A stretch of DNA of 64,000 bases, taken from NCBI GenBank assembly GCA_002699085.1, contig PAAR01000006.1, forward strand, positions 49,063 to 113,062, read 5' to 3'. The notes below the pieces were generated by a model. That model was given only the letters and a program-made list of their open reading frames with translations. It was not told where the DNA came from and searched no databases. The stretch is from Micavibrio sp. (GTDB lineage: Bacteria > Pseudomonadota > Alphaproteobacteria > Micavibrionales > UBA9664). A program made the translations under genes and the position numbers. Positions 48,662 to 58,622 of the stretch are shown one piece after another (the stretch's first letter is position 1; every line of letters starts with the position of its first letter).

Positions 48662-49651
48662 ATGCAGACCCATTTGTCTTCAAAGCCGTTCATTACATTA
48701 GAACAAACCGAAAGTCTTGAGCCGATTGCTTTTGCAACGCTACTGGGTCACCAGCAAATTCAGCTTTTTGATGATGCTCTGCAAGCGCAACACCATGAAT
48801 TACTTTATGATCTAGTCTCTGATTTATCGCTGGTGAATAATGCCAGTATATTACTGAAAACAGCTGCGCATCACGGCTATAGCTTTGTTCTGTCTTTTGT
48901 TGAGCATGGCGGTTATGTGCTCGATCATCTGAATAAATGTCTTATCATTGATAATTTTGGTCTTGATATGGATATACTTGGTGCCTCTGATTATTACCAA
49001 GCACATTTATTTATCTCTCTTATTCGGGGGCTGCGGGATATATGGCATGAGATCCGTATGGGTGGTATTTATGATATCCTTAATCCAGAAGACATTATGA
49101 AGATTGAGCGCTTTAGAGCAGCTGATATCGAAGCTGTCACAGCCTCTATTTGTTGGTCAATGCGTAATGAAGGCTATGTCGAGTTATGGCGTAATTTAAT
49201 CTCTGGTGATGATGGCGATATTGCTATTGCCTATATGCGTGAAGGTGAAACAACACCAGATAGTCTTTCTGGCGGTAAAGCGTTACGCACCGCTTTTAAG
49301 CAATGGTTTACTGACCATAATAGATCAGATATTTGCGATCATCAGGCGCTGGAAATGATGGATTTACTGCTGCTTGAAAATAATGGTAGTGGCCGTGTTT
49401 TTGGTCAACATGCTTTAAATCCTACACAGATTTCAGGATTAATGGCGTTACCTGATGGTATGCGGTATTTATGTCCGATGAAAAATCGTTTATTGAGCGA
49501 TATGTTTTATACCAGCTTTGGCGATGATATTAACCAAGCGCATTTATTTCACATTATGCGTGAAGTGGCCTCTCATATGAGTTTTGGTGTCTCGTTCCAA
49601 AACCCAGATCTGGCCTCTAAAATTTTCCCGAAAGAAACGGCACTGTTTTAA
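48662..49651 (+). CDS. Hypothetical protein, paralog of 47314 gene
   Basis: MQTHLSSKPFITLEQTES...; FISLIRGLRDIWHEIRMGG...ADIEAVTASICWSMRNEGYVELW...ALRTAFKQWFTD aligns with preceding ORF. Track start 48479 overlaps the upstream gene. Confidence 0.65.
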   Translation: MQTHLSSKPFITLEQTESLEPIAFATLLGHQQIQLFDDALQAQHHELLYDLVSDLSLVNNASILLKTAAHHGYSFVLSFVEHGGYVLDHLNKCLIIDNFGLDMDILGASDYYQAHLFISLIRGLRDIWHEIRMGGIYDILNPEDIMKIERFRAADIEAVTASICWSMRNEGYVELWRNLISGDDGDIAIAYMREGETTPDSLSGGKALRTAFKQWFTDHNRSDICDHQALEMMDLLLLENNGSGRVFGQHALNPTQISGLMALPDGMRYLCPMKNRLLSDMFYTSFGDDINQAHLFHIMREVASHMSFGVSFQNPDLASKIFPKETALF

Positions 49652-49662
49652 TTTAGGCGCTT

Positions 49663-50790
49663 TTAAATCGCTTCCAAAATAATCGCCGTGCCTTGGCCGC
49701 CACCAATACACATGGTTGCTAGGCCGTATTTGGCTTTTTCACGTTTCATGATGGAGGCTAATTTGCCTGTGATGCGGGCACCAGATTCGCCTAGTGGGTG
49801 GCCCAGTGCAATCGCCCCGCCATCAATATTGACTTTTTTCTCATCTAGGCCGAGCTCTTTTAGAACAGAAAGAGATTGAGCGGCAAAGGCTTCGTTTAAT
49901 TCAGCTACTTCGATGTCTTCTATTTTTAAACCAGCACGTTTTAATGCTTTTGCCGTGGCTGGTACAGGGCCAATGCCCATAATTTCTGCTTTACAACCAG
50001 CTACACCGACCGATTTAATGCGCGCCAGTTTTGGTAATTTATGTTTATCCGCATAATCTTCCGAACATATGAGAACAGCACAAGCACCGTCTGTTAAAGG
50101 CGATGCCGTTCCTGCTGTTACTGTGCCTTCTGTATCAAAGGCAGGTTTTAGGCCAGCAAGTGCTTCTTTAGAGCTGTCTGCACGAATGGTGCCGTCCTCG
50201 CTCACATCACCAATGGCAACAAGTTCATCTTTAAATTTGCCAGAGGCTGCCGCTGACGCTGCTTTTTTGTGAGAATTCACAGCGAATTCTTCCTGAGCAT
50301 CTCGGCTAATATCATATTTTTTGGCCAAATTTTCGGCTGTAATGCCCATAGACATATAGGCTTGCGGGTAAATCTCTCCAAGCTTTGGATTGGGCATTGG
50401 GTTAAATCCACCCATAGGAATGCGGCTCATGCTTTCAACCCCAGCGCAGATAAATGCTTCACCTGCATCCATCTGAATGTAGCCAGCGGCCATTTGGATC
50501 GCTGTCATCGACGAGCCACAAAAACGATTGATAGTAACACCACCAATGCTTTCAGGGAGTTGTGCTAATTGACCAACGATTTTAGCTAGGTTAAAGCCTT
50601 GCTCTGCTTCAGGAAAAGCGCAACCCATCAATAAGTCTTCAATGTCATTAGTGTCAATTTTTGTTTCAGCAATAAGGGCCTTGATAACGCTGGCCGCCAT
50701 ATCATCTGGCCGCACTTTCGCTAATTCACCTTTATTGGCAAAATGATGTGGGCTTCTTTTATAACCGCAAATAACAACGTTTTTCTGCAT
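49663..50790 (-). CDS. Thiolase family protein (acetyl-CoA acyl-/acetyltransferase)
   Basis: 375 aa; TINRFCGSSMTAIQMAAGYI, ELNEAFAAQSL, GGAIALGHPLGESGARI, MCIGGGQGTAIILE. Confidence 0.95.
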   Translation of the reverse strand: MQKNVVICGYKRSPHHFANKGELAKVRPDDMAASVIKALIAETKIDTNDIEDLLMGCAFPEAEQGFNLAKIVGQLAQLPESIGGVTINRFCGSSMTAIQMAAGYIQMDAGEAFICAGVESMSRIPMGGFNPMPNPKLGEIYPQAYMSMGITAENLAKKYDISRDAQEEFAVNSHKKAASAAASGKFKDELVAIGDVSEDGTIRADSSKEALAGLKPAFDTEGTVTAGTASPLTDGACAVLICSEDYADKHKLPKLARIKSVGVAGCKAEIMGIGPVPATAKALKRAGLKIEDIEVAELNEAFAAQSLSVLKELGLDEKKVNIDGGAIALGHPLGESGARITGKLASIMKREKAKYGLATMCIGGGQGTAIILEAI

Positions 50791-50928
50791 AACTACTCCT
50801 TAGTGATTTGTAATAGCTTATAATGAATTAAATTGGTTAACAATGTGTTTCAATTTTTTGAATTGACAAGCACGCACGGCAGTTATACTTAGAAAAGGAA
50901 TTTATCTATAAAACAGGAGACACAAACC

Positions 50929-51351
50929 ATGGCGGCGACAATTGAAAAAGGTATTAAGCGCTCATGCTTAAGCTGCTCAACAAAATTTTACGATTTTAAT
51001 CGTACCCCTATTCTTTGCCCACATTGCGAGACTGAATTTGTTGGCTTTGTAAAAGTAAAAGGTAAACGTGGTCGTCCGGTGGCGGATCTTAAAGACTCTA
51101 AAGTGTCTAAAGCCAAGATTGTTGAAGATGACGAAGAAGATGAAGACGATATTGATTTAGACGATGATGATACTATCTCAATCGATGATCTTGATGAAGA
51201 TGATGATGCAGAAGACGATGATCTTGATCTTGATGATGATTTAGACGGCGATCTTGATCTTGATGATCTGGACGACGATGATGATATCGATTTAGAGCTC
51301 GATGACGAAGATGACGAGCTTGATCTTGATGATCTTAAAACATCAGAATAA
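50929..51351 (+). CDS. TIGR02300 / FYDLN_acid family protein with poly-Asp/Glu tail
   Basis: KRSCLSCSTKFYDFNRTPILCPHCETEF followed by long acidic low-complexity tail. Confidence 0.93.
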   Translation: MAATIEKGIKRSCLSCSTKFYDFNRTPILCPHCETEFVGFVKVKGKRGRPVADLKDSKVSKAKIVEDDEEDEDDIDLDDDDTISIDDLDEDDDAEDDDLDLDDDLDGDLDLDDLDDDDDIDLELDDEDDELDLDDLKTSE

Positions 51352-51476
51352 GTGTAAAAAATAAAACCCCAGTTTTAGTTCCTACGCCACTTTTTATACT
51401 GATTAGGCTTGCGCCTAAGGTTTTCCTCCCTGTACTCACCGGGCTATAAATAGTGTATAAGCTAAAACTGGGGCTA
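51351..51476 (-). ncRNA. Candidate structured small RNA with intrinsic terminator (family unknown)
   Basis: Perfect 12-bp closing stem CCCCAGTTTTAG (51367-51378) / CTAAAACTGGGG (51462-51473); inner 6-bp hairpin 51403-51418 with GCAA (GNRA) loop on the minus strand; minus strand continues into TTTTATTTTTT. Confidence 0.45.
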
Positions 51477-51786
51477 TGATATTTGTAATGAATATAAGAT
51501 TTGCCTGAAAAAGGCTTATCGTATGTGTTTTTGGTTTGTTGTTATAATTTAACACGTTTTCTCTCCACTACTTTTTCACATAAGCATAAAGGCCTATAGG
51601 GCGCAACTTGAAAATTTTTGACAATATATATTTCTGGTGATTCGGTCTATTACACTTTGCTTTTGTAACAAATTTTTTTGATACGCTGCATCATAATCTC
51701 TTTTATTGTTAGAGGTTGATCCAATTGACGAATGGAGCGAAGCCAATTACCCTGAACGCAATAATCAATCATGGGTGTTAAAAATC

Positions 51787-54700
51787 ATGGCTTATCAAAA
51801 ATTTCTTTCTCTTGCGGAAGCGTCACTAGATCACAAAGAACTCGCTCTTATCACAAAAAATTTGTTCGATAAGCAAATGCGCGCTATTGGCGAGGTTTCT
51901 GGAGACGTATTAACAGGAACGCCACAGATCATTATTGATACTTCGCCGAATGACCAAGGACGGAATGTAACCACTATTGCACTAATGACAGAAGATCGCC
52001 CCTTCATTGTTGATTCATTTGTCGCCTGTGTGCACGCAGAAGAATTAACCATGGATCATTTGCTCCATGCTAATTTCTTTATGGAGAAGAAGGGCGGTAA
52101 AATCTCTTACCAAAAAGAAGCCGACCCTTCGATGAAAGAAGCTGGTTTTATTTATGCCGAGCTTTCAACGGAATTATTGCCACGCCAGGAAAAAGCACTC
52201 TTAAAGAATTTGCAGACAATGGTGCAGGATGTGCGTTTGGCGACACGTGACTGGAAAGCAATGTTACAAACGATGCGCCGTGTTAAAGAAGAGATTCGTC
52301 ATATACCTGTCGCCCAATGCCGTTACCCTATAAAAGAATATGAAGAGTTTTTACAATATTTGCATGATGATAGTTTTACATTTTTGGGTTATCGCCAATA
52401 TAAGGTAGAGCATAAAAAAGACGGTCTTTCTTTAAAGCCCGTAAATGACAAAAGTTTGGGTATTTTGTCAACGGAACGAAAGCCTTCTTTACTGGGAAAG
52501 GAAGCTGAATTTTTCCCTGATGATTTGAATGATCTTATTAGCTATACCGATGTGGTGACGATCGGGAAAACGCAGAAACGCACCTATGTGCATCGCTATG
52601 TGCCGCTTGATCTAGTAATTATTCGCCGTGCCGATGATAAAGGAAATATTAGTAAAATTGATGTGTTTATTGGTTTATTCACCTCTATCACTTATTCACG
52701 TTCTGTGTTCACCATTCCAATGGTACGAGCGAAAATAAATAATATTGTTGAGCGCTCTCATTATAAGGAGCGGACTCATAATTTTAGGGCACTGACCCAT
52801 ATTTTAGAAAAATATCCACGTGATGAGATTTTCCAAACAGATGAAAAAGTTTTGGGCGAATATGCACGTCGTATTTTAGAATTACAGGAATGCCAGCATG
52901 TTGCGATGTTCCCGCGCCGTGACGTTTTTGGGCGCTTTATGTCGGTTATGGTTTATATACCACGCAGTATTTATGACACTAGATTAAGAAAAATTTACCA
53001 AGATATTTTGGCCGAAGGCTTTGAAGGTGTGTCTGATAGTTTCTACACAGCCATGGATGATTCACCGCTTGTAAGAGTGTTATTTGTTATCACCTCCGAT
53101 AAGCCGTTTAAGAAAAAATATGATAACAAAGCGATTGAACGCCGTTTGATCGAAGAGGGGCAAGATTGGACAGAAAAACTGCGTAAAATATTGCGTGATA
53201 AAGAAGACACAGCACAGGCCTTATCTCTTATTGAGCGATATGATGACGCATTCCCAGCTTCATACCGTGAGTATTATTCAGTTGAGCAGGCGCATCATGA
53301 TATTACCTTCATGGAAAAGGCTTTGGCTGAAAAACGATTAAAGCTCGATTTATATGCCACACAAGCGGGTGATAAAGAAACATTACATCTAAAACTTTTC
53401 AATCTTGAAAGCCCTGTTATTTTATCAGATATCCTGCCAATTCTGGCCAATATGGGTGTACGTGTGATATCAGAAAGCCCACATTTGGTTAAACCCGTTG
53501 ATGGCGAAACTGGGATATGGATTCATGATTTGAAGTTAGAGATTACCGGTGCTCAAGAAAAAGGCTTAACAGTTGATGATATTAAAGCCAATTTTGAAAC
53601 GGTTCTGTTTAAGCTTTGGCAAAAAGAGATGGAAAGTGACTCACTTAATAGCCTTGTATTGCTGGCAAATTTAAATGGGCGTGAGATCTCAATTTTGCGT
53701 TCTTACATACGTTATATGCGCCAGATTCGTTATTTACATGGCCAAGGCACAATTAATGCCGCACTGACGACCCATCCAGATATTGCGAAAGCTTTGGTTA
53801 CCTTATTTGATTGTCGTTTTGATCCTGAAAAGGCTTCAAAAAATCCAGAGAAAATGATTAAAGGCTGTTTAATCAGTATTAATGATTATTTGGAAAAAGT
53901 TTCAAGTATCGAATTTGACCGTATTTTTAGAAGCTTCCAAGATATTATATTGAATACATTGCGTACAAATGCGTATCAAAAAAATACTGAGGGCCATTTT
54001 AAGACCTATATAAGTTTTAAAATTAAATCAAAGGCACTAGCCGATGTGCCTGCCCCTAAACCTTGGGCGGAGATTTTTGTTTATGCGCCAAGTTTTGAAG
54101 GGGTTCATTTACGTGGTGGCCGTATCGCGCGCGGTGGTTTGCGCTGGTCTGACCGTCGTGATGATTTCCGTACAGAAGTTTTAGGTTTGATGAAAGCACA
54201 GATGGTTAAAAATGCTGTGATCGTCCCTGTTGGCTCAAAGGGTGGTTTTGTCCTGAAGCATTTGCCAAAAAATATTAGTCGTGACGAGTTCCAAAAACGT
54301 GGCATTGAGGCTTATAAAACTTATCTACGTGGGCTTTTGGATATCACCGATAATCTTAAAAATGGTAAAGTGGTGCCACCAAAAGACGTTTATCGCCATG
54401 ATGGCGATGATCCTTATTTGGTGGTGGCGGCTGATAAAGGGACAGCGAGTTTCTCTGATATCGCCAATTCTGTTTCACAAGAATATGGTTTTTGGCTGGA
54501 TGATGCTTTTGCTTCTGGTGGCTCAGCTGGATATGACCATAAGAAAATGGGGATTACCGCTAAAGGTGGCTGGGAAGCAGTTAAGCGCCATTTCCGTGAA
54601 TTAGGCACAGATATCCAAACGGAAGAATTTGATGTTATTGGTGTCGGTGATATGGGTGGCGATGTTTTTGGTAATGGGATGTTGTTATCTGAAAAGATCA

Positions 54701-56520
54701 GATTAATTGGGGCGTTTAACCATCTGCATATTTTCTGTGATCCTGACCCGGATGCAGCCATCAGTTTTAAAGAGCGCAAGCGTTTATTTGAGAATGTGAT
54801 GGGCTGGGGTGAGTATAACACCAAGCTCTTATCAAAAGGCGGGATGATTTATTCACGCCATGATAAAGCGTTGAAATTAACACCACAGATCAAGACCCGT
54901 TTTGGTTTAACAAAAGACAGTGTATCGCCATCAGAATTAATGCAGGCGATGCTTAAAGCACAGACCGATCTTTTATGGTTTGGTGGCATTGGCACTTATT
55001 TGAAATCGGTGGATGAAAGTCATGCTGATGTGTCTGATAAGGCTAATGATGCTATTCGTGTGGATGCGTGGGAAGTTAAAGCGAAAGTGATCGGTGAAGG
55101 GGCTAATCTTGGTGTAACCCAAGGTGGCCGTATCGCCTTTGCCCAAGGTGGTGGTAAAATAAACACTGACTTTATTGATAATTCTGCTGGGGTGAATTGT
55201 TCTGACCAAGAGGTCAATATCAAGATTCTTTTACAATCAGCAATGAGTCTAAAAACCGATAAGCAAGTTAAAGAACGTAATAAATTATTAGAGAGTATGA
55301 CAGATGACGTGGCGGCGGCTGTGTTATCAAATAATTACCAGCAAACACAGGCGATTAGCTTGATGGAGCAGAATGTTCGTTCTGACTTTGCGTATTATTT
55401 ACGTCTTATCTCACAGCTTGAAAAACGGATTGAGCTTAATCGTAAATTAGAAAACCTCCCTGATATGGAAGAGGCGCAACAACGTCGTGATAATGGGGTT
55501 GATTTTGTGCGACCTGAGTTAGAGGTTATTTTCTGCTATGCGAAGATCATGTTCTATAATGAATTGCTCGAGAGTAATATTGCGGATTCAGATCAAGCTG
55601 ATGAATGGTTGATCCGATATTTCCCAGACACATTACAGAAGAAATATAAAAAGGATATTGAGAACCACTCCTTGCGCCGTGAGATTATTACGACACAAAT
55701 TACCAATTCTGTTGTTAATCGTTTAGGGCCAGCCTTTATTTATCGCTGTTCAGAGCGTACAGGGGCTAAAGCCGCTGATGTTGTGCGCGCTTATTTGATG
55801 GTGCGTCAGATCTGTGCGTTATCGCCCCTTTGGGATGAGATTGAAGCGCTGGACGGTAAGGTGCCAGCGCAGGCACAGCTGAAAGCCTTTAACGAGATAT
55901 TACATCTGGTTGAACATATGATGTTATGGTTACTAAGTCGCCCTTCACTCATGCGTAAAGAGGTTGAGGTGTTAGCATTCTTTGGCAAGGGTTATGAAGA
56001 ATTAGCAAAAATGATGCCTGCAGTCTTACCAAAAGATCTCAAAGACAATTACGGCAAGCGCTTTTTTGATTTCACACAGGCGGGTTTATCCGAAAGTTTG
56101 GCGCATAAGATTGCTTTGTGCCAGAACCTTGTGTCAGCGCCAGATATTCTAAATCTTTCGATGCGTTCTGGCCGTTCTGTTAAGCAGGTCACACAGGCTT
56201 ATTATAGTATTGGCGAAACACTTGATCTTGTCTGGTTACGTAATCAAGCACGCGCTATGGTCGTTCAGAATTCATGGGAAGAAGAGGCGTTGAATGGTTT
56301 AGTGGATGCGTTTTTTGAAAGCCAATCAGCGATTATCCATGAAGCTTTGGGTAAGAAATCAGGCGATGATATTGCTGCGGATATTATGCAATGGCTGAAG
56401 AAAAATGCGCATAATGTCGAATTATTTGAAATGCTGGTCGATGAAATGAAATCGGCGCAATCAATCTCATTGGCGATGTTGACGACTGTTGAAAAACGTT
56501 TGCGTGGGTTTTTACATTAA
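51787..56520 (+). CDS. Large NAD-specific glutamate dehydrogenase
   Basis: ~1577 aa; RGGRIARGGLRWSDRRDDFRTEVLGLMKAQMVKNAVIVPVGSKGGFVLK, NCSDQEVNIKILL. Track start is an upstream TTG at 51706. Confidence 0.96.
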   Translation: MAYQKFLSLAEASLDHKELALITKNLFDKQMRAIGEVSGDVLTGTPQIIIDTSPNDQGRNVTTIALMTEDRPFIVDSFVACVHAEELTMDHLLHANFFMEKKGGKISYQKEADPSMKEAGFIYAELSTELLPRQEKALLKNLQTMVQDVRLATRDWKAMLQTMRRVKEEIRHIPVAQCRYPIKEYEEFLQYLHDDSFTFLGYRQYKVEHKKDGLSLKPVNDKSLGILSTERKPSLLGKEAEFFPDDLNDLISYTDVVTIGKTQKRTYVHRYVPLDLVIIRRADDKGNISKIDVFIGLFTSITYSRSVFTIPMVRAKINNIVERSHYKERTHNFRALTHILEKYPRDEIFQTDEKVLGEYARRILELQECQHVAMFPRRDVFGRFMSVMVYIPRSIYDTRLRKIYQDILAEGFEGVSDSFYTAMDDSPLVRVLFVITSDKPFKKKYDNKAIERRLIEEGQDWTEKLRKILRDKEDTAQALSLIERYDDAFPASYREYYSVEQAHHDITFMEKALAEKRLKLDLYATQAGDKETLHLKLFNLESPVILSDILPILANMGVRVISESPHLVKPVDGETGIWIHDLKLEITGAQEKGLTVDDIKANFETVLFKLWQKEMESDSLNSLVLLANLNGREISILRSYIRYMRQIRYLHGQGTINAALTTHPDIAKALVTLFDCRFDPEKASKNPEKMIKGCLISINDYLEKVSSIEFDRIFRSFQDIILNTLRTNAYQKNTEGHFKTYISFKIKSKALADVPAPKPWAEIFVYAPSFEGVHLRGGRIARGGLRWSDRRDDFRTEVLGLMKAQMVKNAVIVPVGSKGGFVLKHLPKNISRDEFQKRGIEAYKTYLRGLLDITDNLKNGKVVPPKDVYRHDGDDPYLVVAADKGTASFSDIANSVSQEYGFWLDDAFASGGSAGYDHKKMGITAKGGWEAVKRHFRELGTDIQTEEFDVIGVGDMGGDVFGNGMLLSEKIRLIGAFNHLHIFCDPDPDAAISFKERKRLFENVMGWGEYNTKLLSKGGMIYSRHDKALKLTPQIKTRFGLTKDSVSPSELMQAMLKAQTDLLWFGGIGTYLKSVDESHADVSDKANDAIRVDAWEVKAKVIGEGANLGVTQGGRIAFAQGGGKINTDFIDNSAGVNCSDQEVNIKILLQSAMSLKTDKQVKERNKLLESMTDDVAAAVLSNNYQQTQAISLMEQNVRSDFAYYLRLISQLEKRIELNRKLENLPDMEEAQQRRDNGVDFVRPELEVIFCYAKIMFYNELLESNIADSDQADEWLIRYFPDTLQKKYKKDIENHSLRREIITTQITNSVVNRLGPAFIYRCSERTGAKAADVVRAYLMVRQICALSPLWDEIEALDGKVPAQAQLKAFNEILHLVEHMMLWLLSRPSLMRKEVEVLAFFGKGYEELAKMMPAVLPKDLKDNYGKRFFDFTQAGLSESLAHKIALCQNLVSAPDILNLSMRSGRSVKQVTQAYYSIGETLDLVWLRNQARAMVVQNSWEEEALNGLVDAFFESQSAIIHEALGKKSGDDIAADIMQWLKKNAHNVELFEMLVDEMKSAQSISLAMLTTVEKRLRGFLH

Positions 56521-57422
56521 ACAAATAAAATTGCCAAAAGAATAAGCGCACCAAGGATAGCGTTTTTCTTGAAGTTGCTGAGTGCGCTGTCTTGGCTTGC
56601 TGGATCAAAATGCCATGCGATTATATAGGTGTAATAAGCTGGCAATAGTAAAACGATATAGTATAGAACACTCGCTTTGGCACTAATGCCAGCCATAATA
56701 AGAGCAATAAACATTGCACTATAAAAGCCAATAATCCAAAGCGGTCCATTTTTATCAAATAGGCGGGCTGTTGATTTAATATCAATCATGCGATCATCTT
56801 CTATATCTTGATAGGCATAGATGGTGTCGTAAGCCATTGTCCAGAGAAATCCTGCCAAATAAAGCCACAAAGCAGGTGGCTCAACAATACCTGTGACTGC
56901 TGCCCAAGAAATGAGGATGCCGATATTGAAAGTGATGCCCAAAAAAGCCTGTGGCCAAAAGGTAAAGCGTTTCATCAATGGATAGGCAATAACAAGGCTC
57001 ATTGAGAACAAGCCGATAATAATACTTAAGCCTGGTAGTTGCATCAGAATGAATAGGCCGATCAGCAATAAGCCAGTTAAAAAAGCAAATGCTTGTTTAA
57101 TGGATATTTGTCCGCTGGCAAGTGGTCTTTGCGCTGTTCTTTCAACTTTCTGGTCCAAATGGCGATCCCATAAATCGTTAATAACGCAACCAGCCCCACG
57201 CATAACGATTGAACCGATCACCATAAGGAAAATAATCCGTAAAGGCTCTAAACCGATTTGTAAAATACCATGAAGAGAGAAAAAGATACCCCATAAGCAC
57301 GGCAATAAAAGTAAGTAAATGCCTGTCGGGCGATCAATACGTGCCATAATGGCATAAGAGCGCATGGCTTCTGGTAAGCGTGCGACAATATCAAATCGTA
57401 TATCAGTGAAATTCTTATTCAT
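56517..57422 (-). CDS. ubiA: 4-hydroxybenzoate polyprenyltransferase UbiA
   Basis: MNKNFTDIRF...RIDRPTGIYLLLLPCLWGIF, GAGCVINDLWDRHLDQKVERTAQRPLASG; ORF-track start 57512 overlaps rsmE. Confidence 0.95.
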   Translation of the reverse strand: MNKNFTDIRFDIVARLPEAMRSYAIMARIDRPTGIYLLLLPCLWGIFFSLHGILQIGLEPLRIIFLMVIGSIVMRGAGCVINDLWDRHLDQKVERTAQRPLASGQISIKQAFAFLTGLLLIGLFILMQLPGLSIIIGLFSMSLVIAYPLMKRFTFWPQAFLGITFNIGILISWAAVTGIVEPPALWLYLAGFLWTMAYDTIYAYQDIEDDRMIDIKSTARLFDKNGPLWIIGFYSAMFIALIMAGISAKASVLYYIVLLLPAYYTYIIAWHFDPASQDSALSNFKKNAILGALILLAILFV

Positions 57423-57463
57423 ATTGACTGGTTTTACCGTGTTACAGTGTCTTTGACAAGCGA

Positions 57464-57477
57464 AGATCCCTCGACTT
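57464..57477. repeat. Fragment of the GAGGGATCT-type palindromic repeat
   Basis: Complement AAGTCGAGGGATCT; core resembles the repeat at 19968-20036. Confidence 0.3.
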
Positions 57478-57505
57478 GAGAGTTGGTAAGATTTATACTT
57501 TTTTG

Positions 57506-58240
57506 ATGACAAGTGAACACCAGCACCTTAGGCGTCTTTACGTTGACCAACCTCTTAAAGGCGTTATTGCTTTGAGAGACAACCAACATCATTATCTGCG
57601 CAACGTTTTACGTGTTGAGGTGGGTAATCTCATTCGTGTGTTTCACGTGAAACAAGGGGAGTTTCTGGCTGAAATTCAAGAGGTGAAGAAAAAAGAAACA
57701 CTTGTTCTCATTAAAGAGCAATTGCGCAAAGTCGTTGCAGATAGTCGCTGTGTGACATTAATTGCGCCGATCATTCATAAGGATCGCATGCAAATGATGA
57801 TTGAAAAGACAACAGAATTGGGTATGACGCATTTTCAGCCTATTACCTCGGCACGATCTGAAAACCATAAGGCTAAGCAGGATAAAATAGAAGCGTGGTT
57901 CATTGAGGCGGCCGAGCAGTCCGAGCGTTTAGATATTCCTGTTTTATTGCCCACAATCAGCTTTCAGCAAGCTGTGAGACAGTATAGGCAGATTTTAGTG
58001 GCTGTTGAGCGTCAAAATACCGCACCGCTTTTAGATGCCTTAAAAATGACAGAAAATAATGAGACAGTTAATGTAATGATTGGCCCTGCAGGTGGTTTTA
58101 CGGAGGAAGAAATGGCTTTTTTGAGTGAACAAGAGTCAGTGCAGGGTGTTTCATTAGGTGAAACAATTTTGCGGGTTGAAACAGCCGCTATTTATATGTT
58201 GTCGGTTATTAATGCTGTGCGAGCGATAAAAAACAACTGA
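57506..58240 (+). CDS. rsmE: 16S rRNA (uracil(1498)-N(3))-methyltransferase RsmE
   Basis: [78 protein letters not shown]. Confidence 0.95.
   Translation: MTSEHQHLRRLYVDQPLKGVIALRDNQHHYLRNVLRVEVGNLIRVFHVKQGEFLAEIQEVKKKETLVLIKEQLRKVVADSRCVTLIAPIIHKDRMQMMIEKTTELGMTHFQPITSARSENHKAKQDKIEAWFIEAAEQSERLDIPVLLPTISFQQAVRQYRQILVAVERQNTAPLLDALKMTENNETVNVMIGPAGGFTEEEMAFLSEQESVQGVSLGETILRVETAAIYMLSVINAVRAIKNN
57639..57654. promoter_or_regulatory. parS: parS centromere site (ParB binding), copy 1
   Basis: Perfect 16-bp palindrome TGTTTCACGTGAAACA inside rsmE. Confidence 0.9.
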
Positions 58241-58280
58241 AGACCTTTTTCTACGCTCCGTTTCGTATTATATTATAGCT

Positions 58281-58610
58281 ATGGCAGATGACGATCATAA
58301 GCATGGCGAAGAAGACAAAGAGATTGGCATTTTGGTCAAAACCAGACCAAAAACTGGAAAGCCTTCTATGTATAAGGTTTTATTGCTGAATGATGATTAT
58401 ACGCCGATGGATTTTGTGATCCATGTTTTAGAAAAATTCTTCAATAAAACACGTCAAGAATCGACCGATATTATGTTGCATGTTCATCGTAAGGGAATGG
58501 GTCTATGTGGCGTTTTTACTTATGAAATTGCAGAAACGAAGGTTAATCAGGTGATGGATTTTGCTCGTACGAATGAGCAACCATTACAATGTACAATGGA
58601 AAAGGAATAA
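58281..58610 (+). CDS. clpS: ATP-dependent Clp protease adaptor ClpS
   Basis: 109 aa; [49 protein letters not shown]. Confidence 0.97.
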   Translation: MADDDHKHGEEDKEIGILVKTRPKTGKPSMYKVLLLNDDYTPMDFVIHVLEKFFNKTRQESTDIMLHVHRKGMGLCGVFTYEIAETKVNQVMDFARTNEQPLQCTMEKE

Positions 58611-58622
58611 GGATTATTCATT

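Noticed and set aside
51120-51345. GATGAT/GACGAT-rich tract, considered as microsatellite or repeat array
   Set aside because: In-frame Asp/Glu codons of the FYDLN_acid acidic tail; no regular repeat unit and not CRISPR-like.
53000-56500. Several antisense ORFs within glutamate dehydrogenase (e.g. 54414-54824)
   Set aside because: Shadow ORFs of a strongly coding gene with no recognisable domain or initiation context.
58147-58165. Third parS-like palindrome TGTTTCATTAGGTGAAACA in rsmE
   Set aside because: Spacer is TTAG between half-sites, breaking the 16-bp parS spacing; it encodes the conserved RsmE motif VSLGETI.
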